Part shown: positions 1 to 26,966 of the stretch, piece by piece
Position numbering within the stretch: the first letter of the stretch is position 1
Layout: each line of letters opens with the position of its first letter
NCBI GenBank assembly: GCA_963693365.1
Contig: CAVNZM010000007.1
Coordinates: 5,952,001 to 6,016,000, forward strand
DNA from: Amoebidium appalachense
Taxonomy: Eukaryota > Ichthyosporea
DNA: 64,000 nt
Direction: 5' to 3'
The notes under the pieces: model-generated
Database searches by the model: none
Seen by the model: the letters and a program-made list of their open reading frames with translations, nothing else
Told to the model about the DNA's origin: nothing
Translations under genes and position numbers: made by a program

Positions 1-9385
<9,385 letters not shown>

Positions 9386-10715
9386 CTTTCAGATGAGGCT
9401 CGGCCTATCTACCTTCAATTAACCTATGCCACTGTTACAACTGTCGAGCACACTCTCGAAGTTCCGCCAGCAGGCTGAGTTTTGAAGCCGCGCGGTCAGG
9501 TGGCCAAAACAAAACAAAACGCGTTCGACGTCAGAATTTCCCACCAGTCTGCGCAACCAATCAAAATGCGTATTCTTTCGCGCCATTGCTATATATGGCT
9601 CTTTGAACATTTGTTCAGCCAATCGACGCGGCGCTGCGCACAAATGATTTTCCTTGCTTTAGCTTGCGTATTTCACTTTCTTTTTTTTTTTTTTTTTTTG
9701 TAAGCAAATGATTTTTTTGATGCTCAGCTGCGCATATGCAACCTTGCAAGTCACGACCTTGCTCTGTGACAGTTGCATACACCTCGACACATAGCCCACC
9801 AAAAGGTTCTTTTTGCAGGAACTGCAGGCACACAGGTACCGATTATAACCGCACGTTGTACCCGTAAAATTGATGGTCCCATCAATAATGGTGCACAGTG
9901 CAGCCCCACTGCCCTGCTGGATTATTGTGGCGAAAGTTTCAAAAACTTTCAGCTCGTAGCCTGAACATATGTCCCACACCAAGAGGTCTGTTTATTGGCG
10001 GGGTCTATAAGACTTCCGCGCCAGCGACTTGCCCACCGGCACACACCCGTGGCAGGACCAGCCACCAGGCACACGTTCACATGCACAGCACATGCAGACA
10101 CAGCACACGCCAAACACACACACACGGCATGTGCCATACAAGCACGCGCACACATACCACAGGCACACTATCTTCATGGCCGCATACGCCCAACCGCTGT
10201 ACATAACGGGCGTGCAAGAACCAAAAACACCCACTAAGCCAATACGGGTCAAGTACCCGAGGCCTAGCGGAAACTTGAACTGCCTATTGGCCAAAAACAA
10301 CCGACGGAAGCAATACGGTACGCATCACCACTAACAGGAGTTTTAAAACGTCCGAACTTCGTGAGCTATGCTTTCAACCAGGAAACTCATTCGCCCACTA
10401 GCCAATACTAAAGCACCCGTGTATGTGGACTATATACTACATATGCACCCTCACTGAAGAAAGAGATAACCGAAAAACCCTTCGCAAAGGCAAATAACCC
10501 GGCCATCATTCTACACAGTGCGGGTCATAGCGGCAGGAACAGAGAAATGAGATACACGAAAGAGAACCAGGGGGGTAAGGGATAAACGAGAAGAAAGAAA
10601 AAAAAGAAAAGGAGGGGAAATAAGACCTATATGCACACTTTTAGTTATTATACGCCTTGCCAAACCCCGCCCGACATGTAGACGGGGGCCAGCAGGCATA
10701 AGTCATTCCAGACGC
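9386..10715. other. spacer between the GGH 5' end and the eIF4A 3' end
   Basis: Mostly unique sequence with no open frame that I can support. It holds the GGH upstream region (two CCAAT boxes), a T-run at 9681-9699, an ACAC-rich stretch at 10060-10170, and the presumed eIF4A 3' untranslated region just left of 10716. Confidence 0.6.
9557..9623 (+). promoter_or_regulatory. two CCAAT boxes upstream of GGH
   Basis: CCAAT pentamers at 9557-9561 and 9619-9623, about 170 to 240 bases upstream of the GGH start codon (ATTGG on the GGH sense strand). This spacing is usual for NF-Y sites. A promoter role is inferred from position only. Confidence 0.35.
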
Positions 10716-11314
10716 TTAGATAAGCTCTGCAACATCCATAGGCATCTCGTCGATGGTGGTGTTGTAGAACTGCTCGATTTCGCGAAGGGCACGGGCGTCG
10801 TCCTGGGTAACGAAGTTAATAGCAACACCCTTGCGGCCGAAACGACCGCCACGACCGATTCTGTGAATGTAGTTCTCGCGGTTGGTGGGGAGATCGTAGT
10901 TGATGACCAGGGACACCTGCTGCACGTCGATGCCGCGGGCAAGCAGATCGGTGGTGATGAGCACACGGGAGGAGCCCGACTTGAACTCCTTCATGATCAC
11001 CTCGCGCTCCTTCTGGTCCATGTCGCCGTGCTGTTGGGCAGACATGTTATTACTTCGTGAATCGATGAGTTGTGTGTGCTACGTCTAAATGCATAATCTG
11101 CACCCCTCCCCCTCCCCCTCCCCCAAAACACACGTTTTTCCTTACAAAACCCCCACTCCTGACTGAAATCCCTCCTGCCCTCCCCAATCCCAAAACACTC
11201 TTGCCCTCCTCATCCCCTTCCCTCGACATTCGTCCCCCACCTCCCCTTTCCCCTCAAGACAAGACATCGTGAAGGGAACACTAAGACATTGCCTGTATCA
11301 ATGTCACCGTTTCG

Positions 11315-11346
<32 letters not shown>

Positions 11347-14300
11347 GATGCATACCATGGCAGACACGGTGAAGTCGCGTTGGTGCATGCGCTCGGTGAG
11401 CCAGTCGACCTTGCGGCGGGTGTTGCAGAAGATGACGGCCTGCGTGATGGTCAGCGTCTCGTACAGATCGCAGAGGGTGTCGAGCTTCCACTCCTCGCGC
11501 TCAACGGCAATGTAGAACTGCTTGATACCTGCACAGCAAAGAATTAGCACTCGAGATTCACAAGCACCGAGTAGAGACTGTAGAGATGGTGTAAAATAAA
11601 AAACCCCTGGTGAAAGGGGGACAGGGGCTTTTCTCAAGAACACCCTCCCCCCGTGGGTCCATGTTACAGACGCCAAGTATGTACATACCCATTGGAGTTT
11701 ATAAAGGGTGATGAAGCAGGGGCGAAGGGGGGAGGGGAGTCTAGATTATTATGACTTGGTATATGCCTACTCAACTTCTAGTGCAGCATTCAATGCACAG
11801 GCAACACAGAAACTGGGGGTGCAACAGCACCAACACACCAGCAGATCTACGTAATGCCCACCTCAAATAATCAAGCAGCCGGTATGGAGTCGAACAAGAG
11901 AAAAAAATCGCTTGCTCAAGTGCCCCCCCCCCCCCCCACAACGGAGGCCAAAGTGCAACCAACTACACGATAAGAAATACTGTGCAGAAAAATGACAATA
12001 GTATATGCAAGAGCAAACATGTACGTGTACAACAGCAGCAACATAGCATGCATGATGACAGAAGCGGGTGTGCGTGTGGTCAAGGGAGGGGTGGGGGTGG
12101 GAGGGCTGGACATGGAAGGGGGCACAAACCGAGACTCTCGCAGTCCCCATATTGTATCTTTATAGTCGTGTCTTTTTAATGCTGTCTAGTATCTACAAAT
12201 TGGAGATATCATGCATGTACGTGGAGACACCATGAATTCGCACAGACAACGCGCCCCCCCCCCCCCCCCCAAATGCAGCACATATAGCTGAGCCCTTACC
12301 ATCGAGGGTAAGCTCCTCCTTCTTCACAAGAATACGGATGGGGTCCTGCATGAACTGCTTGGTGACCTCAAGCACCTCCACGGGCATGGTGGCGCTCAGA
12401 AGCACGACCTACAGAGAAGAGGAACACATTAGTGCTTGTTGGTAAAGCCATAGAAAAGGACACATCAGGTTTCGTTGGGAAAGCAAACCACATGGCAACG
12501 GTTTGTGTCACATATCAAACAAGATAGTCCCCAAACCCTGCCACACCACAGGCCTTCCACCTATCACATCAACGCCAAAAGCCTTGCAAGAGCACAGAGA
12601 GAGGCTCCTTTGTGCACACACCCCCTGCAGCCTGCACACTTCGAAGTCATGCACTTGGCACATGTACACACCTGGACGGTCTTGGGCATGAGCGTGAAGA
12701 CGTCATAAATCTGGTCCTTGAACCCGCGCGACAGCATTTCATCGGCCTCATCGAGCACGAACATCTTGATGCTGGTGGGTTCAAGAGCCCGGCGCTGTGC
12801 ATGCATGGTGTAAGCAAACACCACTCGCAGCTATCTACTCACGACACTGCCACTACGCTGCGCCCCCCCCCCCCCCCTTGGTGCCTTTCGCCTCCCTTCC
12901 CCTCACCCCCCTCCACACACCTGCAACAATCTCGTCCCCCATCCTCCCACACACACCCTCCGAAGAAATATTTACTAAGAAGCCAAGCACCAAAAGCACC
13001 ATCCTGCCTACTAATTTTGTCTCTTCTTCATACACGTAACCGTGCTAGCTACGTAACTACGCACGGGCACACACCTTCACCATGTCGTAGACACGACCGG
13101 GAGTGCCCACAACCACGTGGACACCGCTGCCGAGGATCTGCATGTCCTCACGCACGTTGGTACCACCAATGCAGGCGTGGCATTCAGCCTTCAGGTAGTC
13201 ACCGAGGGCCAGCACGACCTTCTGGATCTGCTGGGCAAGCTCGCGGGTTGGTGCAAGGACAAGTGCCTGCGTCTTGCGCACGCCCATGTCGATTGACTGC
13301 AGAATGGAGATGGCAAAGGTGGCCGTCTTGCCCGTGCCGGACTGGGCCTGGGCAATGACGTCGACTCCCTTGCAGCAGGGGATGATAGCGCGCTGCTGGA
13401 TAGCAGACGGCTTCTCGAAACTAGGGACGAAAAAACAATCAGCATCGTGGAAAGTAACCTGACAGTTTCGTCAGCTACATCTGCCGTGCAGACCACTTTT
13501 ATTGCCAGAGCAGCGATCAATAGATTTGAACACCACATTGCCCAACCCAACTAGCAATCAGGGCAGCACCTAGATTTAGTCGACCATCTGTCTGCCGGGC
13601 CAATGCCATTCCACACACCACAGATATCTCCTCCTCCTCCCCCCCCCCCCCCATACCCATTGAGCCACTATACAGGCTACCCCCAACACCACCCAAGAGC
13701 CGAAATTTCATGCTCACTACAGGAGTACTACCTCATGGAAAAGTATCGTAACGACTGTGCAAACTAAATCCTCACTCACCCGTATGCGTAGATACCGCGG
13801 AGAAGGTCCTCCTTCAGGTTCATCTCATCGAAGCTGTCGACAACCTGGTCCCAATTGGACTGCACCCCAAAGCACGTTAACTTCATAAACAAAGAAAGCA
13901 GAGAAAGAATGTGTACCACATTTACATGTACATCAAAATTTAACCGTGAGAAACGTATCATATACCGCAACCACAAAACTACAAACACAAACAAGTCATC
14001 AGACACTGCAAACAAACTACAGTTAGCAACGTGAAGAGCACGAACAGCAAAACACAAAAACGACGACCCAGCCAAGATCGTCTAACCCGACACACCCTAA
14101 TGCACCGCCTCAACCAAAGCAAGCAGCAAGCGAGGCAAAAAGCGACGCCCGTGCCTGCTTCGAATCTTCACTAAAGAAGGCGGGAGATGTGTCCCTGCAA
14201 GCCCTTCATATGCACCCAACATAGAACTTGATGCCCGCAGAGATACAGAACTGGTTGCTGGCACGAGAAGGCACCAGCATGCACCAGCTAAAAAGAGTGT

Positions 14301-14835
14301 AGACAAGAAAATTGCTTGTAAGCACCCAAACTTAGGAGCTCAACCAAAAGCCCCCAAGACTAAACAAAGGTTCGGAACACCCACACACCTCGATCAGGAA
14401 ATCCTCGGGATGATCATCCTTCTTCTGTTCAGCGGGGGCGGGAGCAGAGCTCCAGTCATCCCTGTAAAAGTACGCGTAAGTAAGCACATCGGCTTGCTTC
14501 AGGGTGTAGAGTCTCGAGCTCGCTGTTCATACGTTTAAGATCTGAAGATCCAGGAGGTTCACACACCCATTCAAACACATCTACTGTGTGATCGTGAAGC
14601 TATAGTCTTCAGATGTTACGTGGCCTGTAAGTGCAGCAAAAAGTGCCGAATAACGTGAACCTATTCTATAAGTAGTCTTGGTTGGACACCTGACAGGCAC
14701 GAGCCTTCTTTTCTGAGAACAAAACTGTCAAAATATGCTGCCTCCTTCCTCCTGTCCCAATGTCTCGTGATGTAGCTACAGAGCCGTAGATTTCTCCGAG
14801 ATGTTTTGGTCCAAAACTTACTTGTGGTCAGCCAT
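10716..14835 (-). CDS. EIF4A: eukaryotic initiation factor 4A, DEAD-box RNA helicase
   Basis: ATP-dependent RNA helicase of the eIF4F cap-binding complex that unwinds 5' leaders for ribosome scanning. Exons on the minus strand: 14835-14822, 14461-14389, 13859-13780, 13420-13075, 12794-12672, 12408-12300, 11528-11356 and 11030-10716. They total 1233 nt with every phase matching, for 410 residues; animal eIF4A has about 406. Motifs in order: Q-motif FEKPSAIQQ (57-65), Walker A AQSGTGKT (81-88), PTRELAQQ (113-120), VLDEAD (184-189), SAT (217-219), [18 protein letters not shown], and the family C-terminus [11 protein letters not shown] followed by TAA at 10718-10716. The first exon is only 14 nt (MADHK), and the N-terminus is short and charged as in other eIF4A proteins. 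Divergent neighbour of the COX7A-like gene. The frame is intact and the identification is near certain. Confidence 0.97.
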
Positions 14836-15811
14836 GTTGGAAACGAGTGGCGTAAAGCAAGCGCTCGTGAATCTGTTGTTTTGGCCGCACAAAAACTCTT
14901 CCCTACGCAGAGGTGAAGAGTTGATTCGCTGAGAAAATGGACCAAAACTGTGCTCGTTGTCCCATTTGTGACATCACCGGGCACTCCGACACGTGATTTT
15001 CACAGGCTGCGACAGAGTGCGACCGCCTGGTATTACAAGGTCGTGATTTGTATCTAATCATAGCTATTCTATCTTTGAACAGCTGACCCTTAGCTATTTC
15101 CATGGGCACATAATATCGCAAAATCTTGAACTCTCAGAAGTGCACAAAGTTTTGAAATCAATATAGTTATCATATATTTAGCTTTTACCATATTCTTGGG
15201 TTCTTTATTTTATAACCAGACCTAGGACGTGACTGTAGGGCCAGGGTTTTGCTTAGGTAACACCCAATCAGTGTTTAGGAATGCGATCAATCTATGGGAT
15301 GCCTCAGGTATTTTCATCTGGCCAATCCACGAGCGGCAGGTTCACTGAACAGCCGAGGGCTTGGATAACATGCACTCGCTCATGCTGTTCGACAGCAATT
15401 TTGTTTTATTGACAGGAAATACTTGACGGAAATCTACCAGATGTTTACATTTACAAACCGTTTCTTGGACAAACAGACCTGTGACAGTTGATTTAGCCTG
15501 CTTATCACAATTGCCACGTGCACACCTGTTGGGACGGAAAGGGCGCCAAAATGTTGGAGCCCACTACTACATGACCTCTATCCAATCACTACCTATTTTA
15601 GCTTTATTCGAACCGCACATTCGCGAAGAGAACCGATTCGCTCTGCTTTCTGACCCACGGGCCAAACTGAGGCGTGGTCCCCGGCCGGCCCGCCCGTTGC
15701 TTTTTAGGATTTCGAAGGAGCCACCACCACTCTGGGGTGTATATGTTTTTCTGTTGTAGCGAATTCACTGTGTAGTTGTTGTGTCTTCTTAGTAATCTAA
15801 CTAGCTACACG
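14836..15811. promoter_or_regulatory. shared 5' region of eIF4A (minus) and the COX7A-like gene (plus)
   Basis: 976 bases between two head-to-head start codons, almost free of the simple repeats found elsewhere. CCAAT boxes lie at 15264-15268, 15322-15326 and 15582-15586, all on the plus strand, 226 to 548 bases before the COX7A start. No TATA box stands out. Use as a bidirectional promoter is inferred from gene orientation. Confidence 0.45.
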
Positions 15812-16568
15812 ATGACCGCACACCGCTTGAGACCTCTGGCCGGCAGGCTCCATGCCACGGATCGCTTTTCCGCTTTCGCTACACAGGTATTCACTCAAGC
15901 AGGGACATGCATGTTCGGGCAGTAATTGGTAGCATAAACGAGAACGATGAATGAAAAGGAAAACCGGAGGCCGTCACTGTTGCCTTTTCATATGATTTTG
16001 ATATCTTATTTACAAAAGTCACAATGATCTAGGCTTAGAGAATAGGATGGTGTCCAAATGCACACATCCCCTTGACTTTGTTACTTTGCTGGTAAACCTC
16101 GAAGAGCAAAGACTGGGCACGGCTACACTTGTTTGCTGCAAATCAGCCTCCTTCTGTTTCAACTCCCTTACATATCATTCATCTCCACATCGTCGCATTC
16201 CATAAGGATTACGTATATGGGTGGTAACGTCAATAGATGGTTGCTAAAGACTCGGGATGCATACAACCCAGGGGCACATATTCCTCTTTCAAAGATTGTA
16301 AGGGGCGCGCCTATGAGACGCTAATACACCTCGGATGACAAGTTTATTTTTCATAGGTACCTCCCATGGTCGTTGTTACCATCCTCTCACACTACACGAT
16401 AATGAAAGAAAAGCTGCACATGGAGGTGAAAATCATCAAACATTTGCTAAAACCTCACAACTGCAGATGTTTCATGTCCCCCACATCAGCGAGATCCACT
16501 TTGCTGGTGGTGTGCACAAGGCCCACGCAGCCGCTGCCGCATCTCACCATGCAGCTGCTTCCGGTTAG

Positions 16569-16619
<51 letters not shown>

Positions 16620-17462
16620 ACACACACACATGCACACATGCACGAACACACCACAAAGTCACCGAGAAGCACCTTAACCGCCTGCATGTGTAAAGAAATA
16701 AGAATTGGAGAGGAAAGAAGAAAACATGAAAAAAGCTTTTCGCACTGGGCTCTGGAATTCTTACTGTGTGCAAGCTGCTCTTTGGGTTGCAGAAGACATG
16801 TGGCATGCAAGTTGGCGACTTGGGGAACATACATGCAGGGATTTGCACACTTTCCCTTTTTTTAGCATGACTGGGAGGGACGCAGGGTTTTCTAGTGTAC
16901 AGGTTTATGAGACAAAGTGATGCAAACGGCGGGGCAGGGTTATGTGTACACACACGTGTAGATCTTGCAGGTGCCAACTATAACAACCACACAGGGAAAG
17001 AAGACAACTCTCTCCCCTCCCTCTCCCCCTTGCCTTGCGCCTTTCCCCGGTTTCCCACCACCGTGTAGAGTGAGGCGTACTTAACGGCACTTCATTCACC
17101 CTTGTAGGCCATATTTATTTTACCTTTCGGGTCAAGCAGGTGTGCATCATGCCAATTATATGGCTTCATACCATTTCGCTCTGACCCGACCCGGGAACAA
17201 ACACACACACACACACACACACATACACACTCACACACACACACCCATACATGTGGTAAAGGAAATTAGAGGTTTTTTTCTTACGTTTTTCCTTCAATAT
17301 GTGCAGCTAGCGGTGGTGGCCTTGTGATGCGTCCCAACCTCGTACCGGTCGAGCAGGCATACTTCCAGGTACTTGATTGATTGTGTGGGCTGGATCGTGG
17401 CTCTGTGCCTCCATTTTTGGTGGCTTTGCTGCGTTTTTTTGGTTTTACCTTCATTCTCGCTT

Positions 17463-17527
<65 letters not shown>

Positions 17528-17577
17528 CACACACACACACACTGAGTGTGGATGCGGGGGTGGGTGTCTTTCCCCCC

Positions 17578-17610
<33 letters not shown>

Positions 17611-17740
17611 CTTTTTTCCCCCTCTATTTTTCTCTCCACATCTGTGATGGCCGGAGTTAAATATTGTGGTAGGGGTCGGGTTTGTGTGTGTGTGTGTTGT
17701 GGTGTAGGTGTTTGTTTTTTATTTTACGTTTTATTTTTTA

Positions 17741-17771
<31 letters not shown>

Positions 17772-19250
17772 GTGGGGGGGGGGGGGGGAGTTGTTAGTTC
17801 AATGTGGGAGGCCTTGATGAAACTTGAGTCGATTTTCCACGCATCGGCTCGATTTTTTTTTTTTGTGTGTGTGTGTGTGATGGTGGAGGCGTGCGTTTGT
17901 GTGTGTGTGGGGGGGGGGGGGGGGGGGGGACAAGCGAACACATCCAACAAATGAAACAACGTGTTTCTCCCTTTTGGGGTTTTTTTTTGGGGGGGGAGGG
18001 GAGGGGGAGTCTAGGCTAAGATGTGTTTTTGGGGGGGGGGGGGGGGGGGGGTAAGGACAGGTGTGTGCATTAGGTTTAATAGCCTTTCAGGGGGTGCTGT
18101 GGATTATTCTTTGCGGTGTGTTGCTGACCCCTGTGCGGCTGACAGAACAACCCCCACGGTGTGCCAATCTACCAGCTGGGCAAGAGCGATGCACTGGTAT
18201 GTATTTTTATTTTTATTTTAAATTGTCTTTTTATTTTTATTTTTTTTTCCCTCCCTTCTCCCCCCCCCCCCCCCCCCCCCTTGGGCCCTCCCTGAGGATG
18301 GGCTCTGCTTATGACGCATACTGTGCGCACGGCTGATGTTGCATACTTGAATGTTTGCCTTTGCATGTGTCCTGCATCATGCTTCTCATCGTGTATGCGT
18401 ACTTCGTACTGTGTTCCGCATTCAAACCCCCCCCCCCCCCCCCCCCCCTTCCCCCTTCTTCCTTGTCCCTTCTCCCTTCTCCTTTCTTCCTGCCCAAACC
18501 ATCGACAAATGCATTCATTCAGGCACTTAAACAATTAAACACAACATACACACATGCACATGCACATACACCCACAAACCTGCCGCGTGTGCATGCGTGG
18601 TTTGCCGTAAATGTACGTGTACCCCTCCAAGATTTCTCTTTTCCAATTTACATGTCCTACACGTTGTACACCTACGTATTCTTGCATTGTCTCTTTTCCC
18701 TGAGCACATACTCCTCATTCCTCCGTGATCTTTGATTACCGGTACGATTGTCATTTGTGTTCCGATATTTCCGTAGTGATTACCTTTCGGTGGGTTTGTG
18801 CAGTGTGTGTTAGGTTTTTCGCGGAACTGGATGAACGGGACAGGACCCAAAGTTTGCCTGTGTGTTACATGACGCTAATAATTTGATCCGCTTTGTTTTT
18901 TTTGGGGGGGGGGGGGGGGGCTGTGTTTTGGTATGGCTGTTTCTGGGCCATGGTAAATTTATCATTAGCTGTTTTTGGCTTTTTGTGCTGTTTGTGGTGT
19001 TGATCGTACTTACCAGGGGCTAACCAATGGCCCTTTGAGGGGTCCTTTTTTCCTTTCCTCCCTCTCACTTGGGCCTCTCTGAGGATGGGCTCTGCTTATG
19101 ACGCATACGGTGCGCATTGCTGATATTGCATACTTGAATGTTTGCCTTTGCATGTGTCCTACACCATGCTTCCCATCGTGTATGCGCACTTTGTACCGTG
19201 TTCCGCATTCATACCCCCCCCCCCCCCCCCCCCCCCCCCCCTTATTTTTT

Positions 19251-19281
<31 letters not shown>

Positions 19282-19445
19282 GGGCTCTAAAAAAGATTTG
19301 ATCGGTGACATCAGGAGCTAATTGTTGGTTGGTTGGTGCATCACAGGTCAACAAGGTGATTGGTGGCCTGTCAGTCGTTGCTGTCGTCTGTGTGCTCTAC
19401 GGCATCGGCTCCATGGCTGTCGGCGCAAACAAGAAGAAGAACTAA
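15812..19445 (+). CDS. COX7A: cytochrome c oxidase subunit 7a-like mitochondrial protein
   Basis: Small nuclear-encoded subunit of respiratory complex IV in the inner mitochondrial membrane. Exons: 15812-15886, 16467-16563, 17307-17368, 18146-18196 and 19347-19445, total 384 nt, phases all consistent, 127 residues. The N-terminus MTAHRLRPLAGRLHATDRF is Arg-rich and acid-poor, as in a mitochondrial transit peptide. A His/Ala-rich stretch follows (residues 26 to 57). The C-terminal 55 residues resemble COX7A in order: QAYFQNN, then GVPIYQLGKSDAL (compare IP.YLKGG..DALLY), then one membrane helix at about 99-120 and a Lys-rich tail ending at TAA 19443-19445. The His/Ala segment is not part of the metazoan protein and could be a lineage-specific extension. 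The match is short and was judged by eye. Intron 4 holds two copies of the C-tail repeat. Confidence 0.68.
18281..18426 (+). repeat. C-tail element copy, long form A (COX7A intron 4)
   Basis: About 145 bases from TTGGGCCCTCCCTGAGGATG to GTGTTCCGCATTCAAACCCC. About 85 to 90 percent identical by eye to the copy at 19069-19213. Confidence 0.9.
19069..19213 (+). repeat. C-tail element copy, long form B (COX7A intron 4)
   Basis: Second long copy in the same intron, same orientation, ending GTGTTCCGCATTCATACCCC and continuing into C, T and G runs. Confidence 0.9.
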
Positions 19446-19503
19446 GCATCACGTTCCTATATCGTATACATCGAATTCCGATGTCGTATGGGAGATGATC
19501 TCT

Positions 19504-19577
19504 TACACGTATGCACTTAGAAGTGGGACGTGTGTGGTGTTACACGTATGCCCTTAGAAGTGGGACGTGTGTGGTGT
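19504..19577. repeat. 37-bp tandem duplication in the COX7A 3' region
   Basis: Two adjacent copies that differ at one base, containing CTTAGAAGTGGGACGTGTGT, about 60 bases after the stop codon. Confidence 0.95.
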
Positions 19578-20174
19578 TCTCTTCATGTAAAGCAAGTTTG
19601 ATTCGCCGATAAATAGGACACCCTTCCCTTTTGTTTATTGTCCTTTTATGCTGGTTAAGTTGTTCTTTATTTTCGGTTTTGTTTTGCACATATACACCAT
19701 TGGTACACATGAGTTACAAGACGCTATCAGCTTCATGCACTACACCATCGCCTGCTTTGATTGGTGGGTGATTTTAAACACCTGCTTTGATTGGTTGGTT
19801 AACGTTACCACAGTAATGGTGGGTTACACGGGTGTGACCACCTTTGTGACATTTGTATAGATACAGGCCCTTTGGGGTTATTCACGTATCATTTTGGTCC
19901 CCTTTGTCATGGTGGGACAAAGTGGGGAAGCCCCCCCCCCCCCCCACCACCACCACCACCACCACCCCCTCCTCCTCCTCCTCCTCCCCGGATTGTTTCA
20001 TTGTTTCGTCCACACACATTGTTATCGTTTTGCTCTGATGCACACAATACAGGTACCGACTCATACCACAGCATCAACTGATCTTGGGGGGTTTTCGCAT
20101 ACGAGGATAAGGCGTCGAAACTTAGATGCAATAGATGACTCGGGCCCCCCCGGAAGGAGGGGTTCTACTTAAGG

Positions 20175-20281
20175 TAATACGCGCTGCAGGCACTGCTGCT
20201 GTTCCGTCCTTGATTGAATGTCTGCCTTTGCAAGTTTCTCATCATGTACTTATACTTCGAACCGTATAAGAGCTTCGCATT
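20175..20281 (+). repeat. C-tail element copy, diverged (spacer after COX7A)
   Basis: Shares TTGAATGTCTGCCTTTGCA, CTCATCATGTACTTATACTT and CTTCGCATTCCCC with the long forms. Confidence 0.7.
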
Positions 20282-20704
20282 CCCCCCCCCCCCCCCTTGT
20301 GACACACACACAAAAACACTCTACACGTACACCCCCTCCCCTCTGATATTCTACTTATCAGAAGAGGAACCTTTCCGGGGGGGAGGGTCTCTAGGCTTTG
20401 TATATAGGGGTATTTTTAGGTGGAGGGGGTCAGCTGATACGTGTGTGCCACGCGGGTCGGCGCCATGGCCACTCGTGCACTGCTTGACACGCCGCTGCTG
20501 TACAGTACACACAGGCAAAAGCTGAGATCGATCTAGAGCATATAGGCCAGTAGGCTGCCATGCATTTGCAATATATCATGCGAGGGCGCACATACACGTG
20601 CTGCACACACACATGCACACATGCACACAAGCACGCGTCATTGATCGATCAGTTGTGTACCCACACGCTGCGGCACACGGTGACACACACAACACGTACA
20701 CACA

Positions 20705-20820
20705 CAGTATAGTTATTTAGTCCCCCGTCCCACACACACAAACACACACAACACGTACACACACAGTATAGTTATTTAGTCCCCCGTCCCACACACACAA
20801 ACACACACGTACGCATGACA
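20705..20820. repeat. 59-bp tandem duplication
   Basis: Two adjacent copies containing AGTATAGTTATTTAGTCCCC flanked by CA-rich DNA. Confidence 0.93.
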
Positions 20821-21272
20821 TTGCACACAGCACGTCTAACACTGTGTTACACCGTTCTCTGTACACAACTTGTGTCACTGGTACACCGTGCACACACATG
20901 TTCACACACGTGTGTACACGCCATGGCGGCCTACTTAGACACGTGCGCAAAAAAAAGTTGCATACATTCACTTGTGGCTACGAGGTTCGCACGTACACAG
21001 GCACGTGTTGTTGCGTCCAAACAATACGGTATCCAGATACTCTCTCAGACTGCCGCTGACATGTACATGTGCAACACACACTTGCAACGATTTTTTTCTG
21101 AATTTTCTAAGATCTTGCCTAGTAAGGGGAACCCAGCCAAGTTGTAGGGATCTACCCGTATATATATGCTTCGAAGCTAGAGGGAAAAACTATGATAAAT
21201 CATAGGACAGAAGATCAATTTGTTCCTGTTGAAATATTACGCTTACGGAAGTCACACCGTCAGGGCAGTGTC

Positions 21273-21307
<35 letters not shown>

Positions 21308-22265
21308 CCCCCCTTCCCCCTCCCCCCCCCCCCCTGCAACCCCCTCCTCCCCCCCCCCCCCCCAGTTTACCTTGAATCCCTCCCTCCCCCCCCCCCCCTC
21401 CGAATCCCCTTTCCCCGAGGCTCTTCCCTTCTCTCTGTTGATCTTGGATGTTCCCCAGCCTCAATAGACTAGAATCTTAAGGGTTATGTTGTATAAATTT
21501 CGGGAAATTATTTGAATCATTCTAGAATTGTCTTCAATAATTATAGTGAACCACCCCTTAGCCTGAATACACTCCCAGCACAAAACTCCACGTGTTTTAC
21601 ATAGCTATATAACAAGTGCAATGTTATGTACTTCCCGCAGCCGTTCCTATTCCCCCCCCCCCCTTCTCCTCCTCCCCCAACCCGCCCACCCACCCGCCCA
21701 CCTACCCACTCCCTCTTCCTATTCTTCCCCCCCCCTCCCCCCCCCCTTCCCTCCCCCCCAGCCTGCCCCTTTCGAACCGAGCCCCTTGCTCCTTTCTTGG
21801 GATGCTTCATTCTACGTCTTTGGAGAATAAGGCCAGCTGGAGGTTGCACAGGAGGCTTAGGTTGTTAGCTGCCTGCTAACAAAAGAAATCCAATGATGCA
21901 TTCTGATCGATAGTGCCTCAGTTTGGTGAGGATAAGCTCAGTCTGCCGTAAGGCTACCCCCCTGGGGGGGGGGGGGGGGGGGGGGGGATCGATCGTAACC
22001 GGACTATTGTTTTTTCACCGAAGTTCATATGTAGTAGCTGCCCCTCATCCTGCATGCAACATTGCCCACTCGCACACACACCATAAGCACCCCAGTAGCT
22101 AGGGTGCAGTTGGTGCATAGTCAGAGTGGAAGACGGTAGTACTATTTCCTGTGAGGAACCCCTCAAAAGGGGCTCCTTCGTGGACAAAACGGGATAAAAA
22201 AAATTAAAATTAAACTAATGAATAAAAACACACCTAACACTGATTCGCACCACGTCACGCCCCAG

Positions 22266-26361
<4,096 letters not shown>

Positions 26362-26879
26362 GAGTCCAAGCTTGATGTAAATTGGTGTGTGGGTGGGGCA
26401 ACTTCTGTGTATGATTTACAGGATATAATTAAATACTTGATTATGAGTTTGTTAACCTTGTGCGTGTGATTTTACAGGATCTGTTTATATATCCGATGAT
26501 TATAATTATTTTATTTACATTCTGCAAGACTGTAAATATTCGATTTAGTTATAATACTTAGCGGCTCACGAAACACAAAGTAGCGTCGTATTCCCGTTCA
26601 ACCAATATTGTGGTTGAGAAGTGGAGAACCCCCAGTCTAAACGTTTGTAGCGTTACCGTTTCATACCTGTGTTAAAGCTACGCAGCGAACAAAATAACAA
26701 GGCATATAAAATTGATATTCTGGGGTTAAAGCCCTAATATCCCGTCCCCCCCCCCCCCCCCCCCCCCCCCAAAACACATGCACACACGCACACACACACA
26801 CACACACACACCACACACACGCACACACGCACACGCACACACGCACACACGCACACACACACACACGCACACGCACACG

Positions 26880-26912
<33 letters not shown>

Positions 26913-26935
26913 ACACGCACACGCACACGCACACG

Positions 26936-26966
<31 letters not shown>

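Larger units (their letters stand above)
19446..22265. other. spacer, possibly containing the missing 5' exons of the next gene
   Basis: No supportable exon found. It contains a 37-bp tandem duplication (19504-19577), a C and CCA/CTC repeat patch (19932-19987), a diverged C-tail repeat (20175-20281), a two-copy 59-bp duplication (20705-20820), CA/GT-rich DNA up to about 21000, and C-rich DNA at 21273-21410 and 21652-21760. Because the first recognised exon of the downstream gene starts inside a domain with no signal peptide, an upstream exon probably lies here. Confidence 0.5.

Noticed and set aside
12612-13358. 248-codon plus-strand frame
   Set aside because: Antisense to eIF4A exons and crosses its introns; no family resemblance.
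21954-22187. Minus-strand frame MSTKEPLLRG... of 77 codons
   Set aside because: Runs into a G-run translation, has no homology or partner exon, and is opposite to the Cna-B gene's 5' region.
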